A stretch of DNA of 64,000 nucleotides, from positions 1 through 64,000 of the forward strand of contig CAKMJT010000021.1 in the NCBI GenBank assembly GCA_927407015.1, in the 5' to 3' direction. The notes under the pieces are model-generated. The model was not told the origin of the DNA. It did no database searches and worked only from the letters and a program-made list of their open reading frames with translations. Of this stretch, positions 36,401 through 43,492 are shown piece after piece. Each line of letters begins with the position of its first letter. The first letter of the stretch is position 1. A program made the position numbers and the translations under genes. This DNA is from an uncultured Proteiniphilum sp. Its GTDB lineage: Bacteria > Bacteroidota > Bacteroidia > Bacteroidales > Dysgonomonadaceae.

Positions 36401-38087
36401 GTAAATCCTGTAGATTCAGGCCATGTCCAAAATGTTTGCTCCACACGGGGAGACGTCCATTCATATCCCGGTCGCCATCCAAGGTAATAAAGTCCCGGGT
36501 TGGATCAATCTCTTTTGCCGTAAGTGTCATGGCCACCATCTTGTCATCCCATACATCAGAAACTGATTTCTCCGGTTTGTTCAGCAACGCGATCGCGAAC
36601 ATCTCATTTCCGGCGCTCCATCCGATGACGGATGGGTGGTTTCTGTCACGCAAAATTAACTGGCGAAAGTGTTCTCTTGAGCGCTGCCAGGTGATCTCTT
36701 CTTCCAGGTTAAGGCGTATGGAACTTCCAAATAACGCAGTTTCGTCGAGGACCATCAGTCCCATTTCATCAGCCAGGTCATAATAAACTCGGGGCCAGGG
36801 CTGTGCATGGGGACGGACAGCATTTCCACCAAAGTCTTTGATCATGGTATACCATGCCCAGGCAAAACGGCGGGAGCAGACATAGGGACCAAAAGGGTGC
36901 TGGATATCTCCAAAGCATTTTATTTTGCTTCCATTCAGATGAAATTCATCCCCTACAATTTTAAATTGTCGCCATCCGAACCGGGTCGCTTTGCGGTCAA
37001 CCGTTTGTTTACCACTCTTTATGTCTAACAAAAGGGTGTATAAATTGGGAGAATCGGGTGACCAGGTGTCCAGCTTGTTGTCAACGCTTGTCGACAGGTA
37101 AACCGTTTTTGTTTCACCCGGTTTCAATTCAATCTTTTGTGCGTTTACCTTCAATGCGGATGCATGTTCCAACTCCCAAGAAATTTCGGGAGCGAACAAG
37201 GGCTCTTTCGATGAGTTGTTGTTGATCCATTTGCGAATATCCCCTTCCAGACTTATCCCCCGTTTTTTCTTAGAACTGTTCGTGATGCGTACTTCCAGAT
37301 CCAACTCGTTGCGGTCGACCCATGGTTTCACAAAAACATCGGATATCCTTACTGCCGGCAGACCAAACAGATAAACATCCTGCCATATTCCAATCAGGTC
37401 GTCGGTGTTGGAGCCGGGAGGGTAAACCGCTCCGAACTTGTCATAAAGTGGATGACGTTTGTCAAATAATTTACTGTGTCTCAGTCCCAACAGCACTTCT
37501 GCTTTTTCACCCGGCTGGATGTATCCGGTAATATCCACTTCAAAAGGCAGATAGGAATCGAAATGGGTATAGACTTCCTTGCCATTCACATACACGACAC
37601 ATTCACCGGCCACTGCTTCGAAATGAAGGAAGACCTGCTTCGACTCCCATTCCGTGGGTATTGTCATGCTTTTGCGTAACCAGGCCATGCGCGCATTCAC
37701 CCAATGTTTGGGATAACTGGGATAATATACCGAGCTCGGGGCATAGGGGGAACGAGTGCCTTCTCCTACATCCTGACCGCCACCCCAGTTATTCACATTT
37801 ATGGGCGACGGGATCTTGATTCTGGTTTTCTCCCATGCTGTATCGACAGCCCCGGGGAGTGTGGGAGGAACACCGCTTCCGCTCTTCCAGCCGGCAGGCA
37901 AATGAATGATCTGCACATCCCAGTAGCCGTTTAGACAGATCTCGTCGCGAAAATCTTTTTCATACCTGTTTACCAGTCCCTCAGCAGGTGAGAAATCTCT
38001 TTGAAATAAAACCTGCCCCTGGACATGTGGAAGAGAAACAAGGAAGAACAAGAGACCGTAAATTATTTTCGATATAGAGACATCCAT
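33486..38087 (-). CDS. GH2 glycosidase fused to a right-handed beta-helix
   Basis: A 1533-residue secreted multidomain protein. Residues 1-24 are a signal peptide. GH2 follows: sugar-binding domain about 40-230, immunoglobulin-like about 230-380, TIM barrel from about 380. The acid/base is E495 in GNEM and the likely nucleophile E574 in VGESGA. Residues about 730-960 form a further domain matching the C-terminal part of the GH2 at 10504-13671. A beta-sandwich at about 980-1130 (GLVIRFSIPDGAHGEGTKGE) looks like a carbohydrate-binding module. Residues about 1140-1533 are a pectate-lyase-fold beta-helix (GKTIYIPAGKYEVFERIFIH, FRNNGDDDMASWSS). A GH2 and a beta-helix in one chain could attack two adjacent bonds. 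The beta-helix active site is not assigned. Confidence 0.9.
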   Translation of the reverse strand: MDVSISKIIYGLLFFLVSLPHVQGQVLFQRDFSPAEGLVNRYEKDFRDEICLNGYWDVQIIHLPAGWKSGSGVPPTLPGAVDTAWEKTRIKIPSPINVNNWGGGQDVGEGTRSPYAPSSVYYPSYPKHWVNARMAWLRKSMTIPTEWESKQVFLHFEAVAGECVVYVNGKEVYTHFDSYLPFEVDITGYIQPGEKAEVLLGLRHSKLFDKRHPLYDKFGAVYPPGSNTDDLIGIWQDVYLFGLPAVRISDVFVKPWVDRNELDLEVRITNSSKKKRGISLEGDIRKWINNNSSKEPLFAPEISWELEHASALKVNAQKIELKPGETKTVYLSTSVDNKLDTWSPDSPNLYTLLLDIKSGKQTVDRKATRFGWRQFKIVGDEFHLNGSKIKCFGDIQHPFGPYVCSRRFAWAWYTMIKDFGGNAVRPHAQPWPRVYYDLADEMGLMVLDETALFGSSIRLNLEEEITWQRSREHFRQLILRDRNHPSVIGWSAGNEMFAIALLNKPEKSVSDVWDDKMVAMTLTAKEIDPTRDFITLDGDRDMNGRLPVWSKHFGHGLNLQDLPEGLNKPLIVGESGATYYGKPTQLYSFAGDKAYASYHGRSEALAVDLYQNVTKMARPCLAYFSPSEVCWFGIEHLGLGYYDYSRLPDMRDGIFAGKMYKEGKPGYQFERIPPYVTTFNPGIDPGKPLYKPLPMFEALKAAIAGEPSPWDSYTEYKYTEKPAVHADKYRSSLFLGDENGLLHRQLEKIGVNFSGKPSRLLIVDAHTYQGGQEKLIEEVKREGGAILLMLRNQDISPAIGRLLPERMELTKREATALESNKQSAWGQHFDLPALYFSEIKGDKQILKCGLAGDLTTKGEVILTASRTDWSLFNDNPENRKCAQVVLYEQLQKPEGAALVSLNDGNASIIVSALDYTLSTKETFAFWRKLFPVMGVKLNTVSEWMKEESKKEHDLLMDGPVNGSLSQSVSFPEDTQKRGYYNRSYKRYEAESEKCFTTGLFLSPTSDQSELQSEASNSTATQLIEKGSYIQWKNEEAADGLVIRFSIPDGAHGEGTKGEIALYVDDKFVANITLDSYWAWQHALKTGQTYPDNLPAVNKFARMRFDDLRIKLDKKIPKGATFKLVKVDNNKIPYTIDFVELEAVPLPVTYESIPDQNKVSYHLSDGPLDQFIANNEGKTIYIPAGKYEVFERIFIHKPNTRIFGAGMWHTEIYFASPADNVLTYAKRGIQTNQDNILLDGLYITTANDRRYFVMPDGQNGGVGKGLMGSFGSNSTIRNVWIEHFECGGWITDTNHLTVQHCRFRNQYADGINLATGSKNSVVEFCSFRNNGDDDMASWSSGKIMCENITYRFCTAENNWRASSVGFFGGKGHKALNLLITDGMEAALRATTDFPGQPFSEEDTHLYENISIYNCGAQDGPLGYKGDIISGKTAGAIHLTSYGHYDLLNVQFSNIDIYHSRSDAIYLDSGKDKMMKNIRFKNIYIKGTGRYGISFNNAVGEASYCNMLFENVGDDNFGVMTEEFNFTKDKACSTR

Positions 38088-38128
38088 CGTGAAGATTTTA
38101 ATTCATGCAACTTTTGTTATTACCCTAT

Positions 38129-40936
38129 TTATCTGGCAGTGATATCTGATCCAAGGATATCCTTCGCCCCTTCGTTATTGATTCTCACGCCGGACTTGTA
38201 ATAGTTGTTTGTGAGCTCAATGGATCGGCCCGTCGACTGAAGCCGAACGTACACATTGTCTCCCGCCGGATCTCCCGCAAAGGGTTGTGCGAAATAGGAG
38301 GAATAGACGTGTGCACTTCCCCCCCTGACATCTACACCCGGTGTTCCCGTGCGCTGGAAATTGGCTTGCTGGAAACGTACGGTTCCGTTATTGATGATGG
38401 CACCTACGGTAGGACTACCCCAGAAAGCGCTGTTGTAAAGTATCAGTTGTGCTTCGGGATGAACTTTACCGGTATTTGTCCCATCTCCCATCAGGACGTA
38501 AGATCTGACAGGTTGGCCCTGAATGCGGGTGTTCACCAGTTCGGAGTTGATGGCCACGATTTTGCTATTTTCATCTGCATCTTCTACAAATAAGGCATAG
38601 GTACAACCGTCGGATCCATGACCTACCATCGTCATCTCTCCCGGGTATTTACCGGTGATCGCATCTTTCAAAAAGTGAATGCCATAGACCGATCCGTATA
38701 CGAAATTGTTGAAGATGGTCTGCTGCTTCACATCGGCAAATTTAAAAGCACTGCAATTTGCCTGGATGAACCTGCCCAAGGCAACCCGGGGATATCCCTG
38801 TCCTTCACGGGGAAGTCTTGTTCCATAATGCGGATTAAACTGTATGTTCCTGATGAATCCGCCCTCTGCACCGCCACCTACCCAGATGCCTGCCCTGGCC
38901 AGTACGCCGGCGAAATAATCCACATAATGTCCACTGGTATTGTATGATGCGAGATCAATACCTTTATCACCAACTGGAATTGTTACATTGACAATATACA
39001 CATTCTCACCCCGTCCCTGAATCAGGAAGGGAGTTTTCCTCGGATTGCCCACATCAAACCCATCACTGGCTATGTTGAGCTGTACAATATTCATTCCGCG
39101 TATGCCTGCGTTTGCTTCAAGCTGTATGAGTGAGGTGCCCTTTTCCCCGGCTTCACCTCCCACATAATTTGTGAATATTGCTGTACCTCCGCTTTGTGTA
39201 TGGTGTTGTACATCCCAGGTACCCCTTAATTCCACTCCCGAAGGAATGGTGACTGGTTTGTCTACCAGGTATCTTCCGGCAGGCATGAAAACGGTGCCAC
39301 CACCTGCGACTTTCATCCTGTTGAGTGCGGTTTGCAATGCTGCAGAAATGTCTATCGTCGGCTCGTCGCCGTTAAGACCAGCCGCTTTCGTCAAGTCGAC
39401 CCGCAGTAACTTGTTCGATACCGGTTTGGGGTGTTTGCCAATATCGGTCTTGATATTTTTTGGTATCGGGTCGAACAGATATTGATCATCGGCAACGGAC
39501 TCCACGTACGCCCGCTGACCTTGTTTTTTCACCATTAACTTACTATGATACCCTGAATTGATCGATTTTAATGTATCCACCTCTTCGGTCAGGTAGACAT
39601 GGTTGCCAGGTTTCGAAAATTCCGTCTGACTGAGCAACACATTTCCGTTATTTATTTTAAGTGCGTAATCTTTGTAGTCTGCGAATGTGCAATTTTCAAA
39701 AGATATGACACCTCCTCCACCATCACTGACGACAGAACCATGGAAATCAACCCCATTGAATTGCACTGAAGAACTGAAGAGTTCGTAGAAATATACGGCC
39801 TGTCCATTCTTGTCTGCACCCAATACAGAGTTTGAAAAGAGCAATCCGTAGGGATTGACATCCTGTACATAGAGGCCAACTCCACAATTCTCAATATGTA
39901 TTCCATAGAACTGTGCATTGGGGGCATTCGCAAATCCGGGCTCTCTTCCGATCCACATGCCTGTCTTGTATCCGGATATATTCAGATAGGATACATACTC
40001 CCAGTCGGAACGATGCATCTGAAATCCCGTACCGTGTGCTTTTGTAAAGGCAGTTACCTCCTTGAGTGAAGGCGCCCCCGGTAGTCCCGAATTTGCCCAG
40101 TAGGCAGGATTGATCTTCACGTTTTCGATACGGCCTATGTCTGTGCATACATGCACCTCCAGCCCCGTATTCAATGCCGTCATGTAACTGTTCAGCACAT
40201 AATGCAACTCGCTTGGTGCGGAATAAAAACCGTTGTAAGCATTCACCAGCGTAACATTTTCGACCGTTGCACTGTTACCTGTGGCCTGATACAGCGACCA
40301 CGGATAAGGTCTCACATCCTTTATATCCTGTTCCGGATACCAGATTGAAAGGTTGGTTACGCCTGTACCTTCCCGCATGTCGATGAATCTGTCGGCTATG
40401 CTGGTATAGGTCGTGTGGAGCACGTTATTTGCCTGCGGATCGTTCCACCAACTTTCCACCGTTCCGTTGTGATTGGGCGAATCTTTTCCGGTGTATACTT
40501 CCAGGATCGTTCCGAGCACCTTTCCCCCATGCAGTTCCGGGTTTGCCCAATCGCCGCGAATCTGCACCCCTGGAGGAAGTTGCAGCACATATTCATAATT
40601 GAAATCTTTAATCGATTCTGCCCCCCCCTCGCGTACTCTGACCCTGCTTGTAGCGATTCGGGTAGTGTGAAATTCATAATTCCCCGCCGGGATGTACACC
40701 ACACCACCGCCATCATGATATGCGGCGTCGATGGCAGCCTGAAAAGCAGCTCTGTTGTCGAAACCGGGTTCAGCTTTCGCTCCAAACATCGGCTCGGTTA
40801 CTACATAGTCGGACACCACCCAATCTTTTGTTGAATAGGCCGTTGCGATGGTACTTCTCATTTCCGTCTGAGCCAGTGAGGCATGCAGAACGAGAAAGAG
40901 AAACCAGGTGACGAATACATACTTTCTTTTATTCAT
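38129..40936 (-). CDS. Tandem beta-helix protein, GH55/pectate-lyase-3-like
   Basis: A 935-residue secreted protein with two copies of a pectate-lyase-3-type parallel beta-helix. The first begins near residue 60 (NRAAFQAAIDAAYHDGGGVVYIPAGNY) and the second near residue 530 (ISAALQTALNRMKVAGGGTVFMPAGRY). Two linked helices are the plan of GH55 beta-1,3-glucanases, but no GH55 catalytic glutamate can be confirmed by eye, so only the fold is secure. The signal peptide ends near Ala22. It lies 45 bp downstream of the GH43 gene and 41 bp upstream of the GH2/beta-helix gene, giving three beta-helix units in a row. Confidence 0.82.
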   Translation of the reverse strand: MNKRKYVFVTWFLFLVLHASLAQTEMRSTIATAYSTKDWVVSDYVVTEPMFGAKAEPGFDNRAAFQAAIDAAYHDGGGVVYIPAGNYEFHTTRIATSRVRVREGGAESIKDFNYEYVLQLPPGVQIRGDWANPELHGGKVLGTILEVYTGKDSPNHNGTVESWWNDPQANNVLHTTYTSIADRFIDMREGTGVTNLSIWYPEQDIKDVRPYPWSLYQATGNSATVENVTLVNAYNGFYSAPSELHYVLNSYMTALNTGLEVHVCTDIGRIENVKINPAYWANSGLPGAPSLKEVTAFTKAHGTGFQMHRSDWEYVSYLNISGYKTGMWIGREPGFANAPNAQFYGIHIENCGVGLYVQDVNPYGLLFSNSVLGADKNGQAVYFYELFSSSVQFNGVDFHGSVVSDGGGGVISFENCTFADYKDYALKINNGNVLLSQTEFSKPGNHVYLTEEVDTLKSINSGYHSKLMVKKQGQRAYVESVADDQYLFDPIPKNIKTDIGKHPKPVSNKLLRVDLTKAAGLNGDEPTIDISAALQTALNRMKVAGGGTVFMPAGRYLVDKPVTIPSGVELRGTWDVQHHTQSGGTAIFTNYVGGEAGEKGTSLIQLEANAGIRGMNIVQLNIASDGFDVGNPRKTPFLIQGRGENVYIVNVTIPVGDKGIDLASYNTSGHYVDYFAGVLARAGIWVGGGAEGGFIRNIQFNPHYGTRLPREGQGYPRVALGRFIQANCSAFKFADVKQQTIFNNFVYGSVYGIHFLKDAITGKYPGEMTMVGHGSDGCTYALFVEDADENSKIVAINSELVNTRIQGQPVRSYVLMGDGTNTGKVHPEAQLILYNSAFWGSPTVGAIINNGTVRFQQANFQRTGTPGVDVRGGSAHVYSSYFAQPFAGDPAGDNVYVRLQSTGRSIELTNNYYKSGVRINNEGAKDILGSDITAR

Positions 40937-40981
40937 AGGATTATTTATTTTTTTGTGATGGTGTATGGAACCCCCAAAGAG

Positions 40982-41962
40982 TCATCTCGTTTGTTGCACC
41001 ATTTGAATGGTTCCGTCTTCATTAAAATACAACTTATCCACACAGATAGAACGAAGGTTGCCGCGTCCAGAAATATCACTGCTGTGATAGAACACATACC
41101 ATTGACCCTTGTATTCCACCACCGACCCGTGGCTGGTGTCACTGCTCGTGGGTGCCAAAAATTCGCCCTGATAGGTCCAGGGACCCAGTGGTTGATTGCT
41201 TGTTGCATATACCATCCGGTTTGCACCCTTTCCATTTTCGGTATGATTATCGGAATAAGTAAGAAAATAGGTTCCATTTCTTTTAAAGACCCAAGTGGCT
41301 TCGTGGAAATCTTTCAGACCTTCCATGAAAGTCGAAGGTTCAGCCAATTGAGTCATGTTGTCGTGCATTCTGGCTCCGGCACATCTTCCTCCGCCGCCAT
41401 AATAAAAATAAGTCTGCCCGTCGTCATCGATGAAGAGGTTCGGATCGATCATGGCAAAGGTATCATCTCCCAACCCTTCGAGCCAATGATCTAGGACTAC
41501 AAAATCGGATGCGGGCTTGTCACTCACGGCGAATCCGATCTTCCAATTGTCGTTCCAGGGATCGTCGCTGGGATGGGGGAAATAAAAATAATATTTCCCG
41601 TTCCTGTACACACAATCGGGTGCCCACATAAATGTAGCACCTCCCGCAAGAGAAGGTTTTTTACCCCAGGGAACGTCTGCTGCATCCGCAATTTGACCGT
41701 GATCCGTCCAATTCACCATATCGTTTGTCGAAAAAACATGGTACTTGTCCATCAAGTCACAACCCCGGGGAGGATCGATATCATGCGAAGGATACACATA
41801 CAACCGTCCGTCTTCCCAGACACGGGCGGAGGGATCGGCAGTGTAAATATGGGTAATAAACGGATTGGACCCCAGAACAACGGGACTCGCGTTCTCTTTT
41901 TGCGCTTGACAGCCGGACAATGTAAAAACTACCACAGCTGCGGATAATAAAAATCTTCTCAT
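40982..41962 (-). CDS. GH43 glycosidase, lipoprotein
   Basis: A 326-residue single-domain GH43 enzyme with a lipobox (LSGC, Cys18). Catalytic pattern: D43 in YTADPSARVW, IDPNLFIDDDG and HEATWVFKRNG. It is nearly colinear with residues 45-360 of the GH43-GH95 fusion at 26328-29795, sharing runs such as PPRGCDLMD and DDPW/KDPW contexts. One likely arose from the other by duplication, with loss or gain of GH95. It is 43 bp downstream of a GH71/99-like gene. The released sugar (arabinose, xylose or galactose) is not resolved. Confidence 0.92.
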   Translation of the reverse strand: MRRFLLSAAVVVFTLSGCQAQKENASPVVLGSNPFITHIYTADPSARVWEDGRLYVYPSHDIDPPRGCDLMDKYHVFSTNDMVNWTDHGQIADAADVPWGKKPSLAGGATFMWAPDCVYRNGKYYFYFPHPSDDPWNDNWKIGFAVSDKPASDFVVLDHWLEGLGDDTFAMIDPNLFIDDDGQTYFYYGGGGRCAGARMHDNMTQLAEPSTFMEGLKDFHEATWVFKRNGTYFLTYSDNHTENGKGANRMVYATSNQPLGPWTYQGEFLAPTSSDTSHGSVVEYKGQWYVFYHSSDISGRGNLRSICVDKLYFNEDGTIQMVQQTR

Positions 41963-42005
41963 AACGATTTGTTTCTAATTATTTTATCTGGTTTTATTTT
42001 TCAAT

Positions 42006-43481
42006 TCATTTTCTGATCGGGAGTGACTGACGCAAGGGAATTTCACCCCTCAACATCTTCCGGCCTTGTCCGGTAAGCCATAGATAATGATCGGTGGGCA
42101 AGTCATCTTCAATCCCTAGGAAGGAAATATTCAGTTCGTCGGGAACAAGTTTGCACCAATCCTTTTCGCCGGGCAGGTCGATTATCCGATTCGATCCGAT
42201 GCTGTAGCTACCTCCCCGATAGGTCACGTAATAGGGATTGTCGGGCACATTTCCCGGTACGTCTTTCTGATTCAATACCTTGTAAAGTGCGGTGCCTTCG
42301 TCTATTTCATCGAACATGGCCATATACAGCATCTGTGCTCCCGATTTGATGCTGTGGTACATTTGATCCCATAAAAACTGCCCTTTGTACCGGTCGTTTC
42401 TGGTGACATGATGCGGGTGCATATTCAAATCGGATGAGCCGGGGAAACAAAGTGGTGCGTACTCCACCTTGTTGGTTTTACACCACTGGATATCGTTTTC
42501 TATTAACTTGCGAAAATCGGGGAAATTGCCCATCCCGTATCGACCGACAAACCAGGGCATGATTACATCCGCCGATTTGATCACTTCATGTAGTTTGGGA
42601 TCGGATAACGCATCGTTTCTTCTTTCACGCCAATAAGTAGGTACCCCCAGCATGATGCTGTAACCCAATTTTTTTAATCCACCGACAAGAGACTCTACAT
42701 CTGTAAGTGAGAAAGGCCGTCCATCGTTAAAGCCGACCCCCCACAGGGTGATAAGTGGTTTCCCATTCTGATAAAGATAAAATTTCTGTTTTGTCCGGTC
42801 TTTTAATTGATACGCATTCATGATTGCCTGTGCATCCGCCAGTGTTTTACCCAGTCGTTCCGGAGTAAATCCACCCAGATCATACATGACACAAATGGCG
42901 CGCTGATGTGTATTTGAAGCTTCCATGGCATGCCGCAGCACCGTATCGAAATGATCTTTGCCATCGAGATTGTCTATGACTTCACCCACAAAACGTTGTA
43001 CAAAAGCCCCATCAATACCATATTCTTTCATCCATTTGAAATGGAGCAACACGGTGGATTTATCGTAATTACTGTAGACCTGTGCTTTTTGTCCATTGGG
43101 AAGGATAAAATTGCCGGGCGTATATTTCACCTCATACTCCCTCATATCGGGCCACATATCGATGCTGTTTCTGCGCACTCCCGGTGCAAACATCTCACTC
43201 TCCCTGTAATGATACCATTCGGTATTTTTGTGTTTGCTGTGTGAACAGTTGCCGCCCGGTGCACAAAACCAGCCCTGATATCCCGCCATAACCAGTCCAC
43301 GGTAAGAATCGAAGGGTTCACCCTTTTGATGTGGACTGAAATCAGGTTTATTGAAAATCTCACCCATCACCGGAGGAGGTTCCGGCGGCTTCACCAGATC
43401 CGCAATTTCTTTTTCTCCGCTATTACAGGCAAATAAGAGAAACAAGATGTGTAGTATCGTAAGACTGTAAAAAGTTTTCAT
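42006..43481 (-). CDS. Glycoside hydrolase family 71/99-like protein, lipoprotein
   Basis: A 491-residue lipoprotein (lipobox LLFAC, Cys19). The core motifs repeat those of the paralog at 21107-22372: YRGLVMAGYQGWF, HFKWMKEYGIDGAFVQRF, VMYDLGGF, LITLWGVGF and AMFDEIDEGTALYK. It is longer, with extra segments around residues 75-100 and 415-450. It is 11 bp downstream of the GH3 gene. A surface lipoprotein with an endo-acting fold placed early in the enzyme run would suit initial chain cutting, but this is inference. Confidence 0.86.
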   Translation of the reverse strand: MKTFYSLTILHILFLLFACNSGEKEIADLVKPPEPPPVMGEIFNKPDFSPHQKGEPFDSYRGLVMAGYQGWFCAPGGNCSHSKHKNTEWYHYRESEMFAPGVRRNSIDMWPDMREYEVKYTPGNFILPNGQKAQVYSNYDKSTVLLHFKWMKEYGIDGAFVQRFVGEVIDNLDGKDHFDTVLRHAMEASNTHQRAICVMYDLGGFTPERLGKTLADAQAIMNAYQLKDRTKQKFYLYQNGKPLITLWGVGFNDGRPFSLTDVESLVGGLKKLGYSIMLGVPTYWRERRNDALSDPKLHEVIKSADVIMPWFVGRYGMGNFPDFRKLIENDIQWCKTNKVEYAPLCFPGSSDLNMHPHHVTRNDRYKGQFLWDQMYHSIKSGAQMLYMAMFDEIDEGTALYKVLNQKDVPGNVPDNPYYVTYRGGSYSIGSNRIIDLPGEKDWCKLVPDELNISFLGIEDDLPTDHYLWLTGQGRKMLRGEIPLRQSLPIRK

Positions 43482-43492
43482 ACCTCATGACG

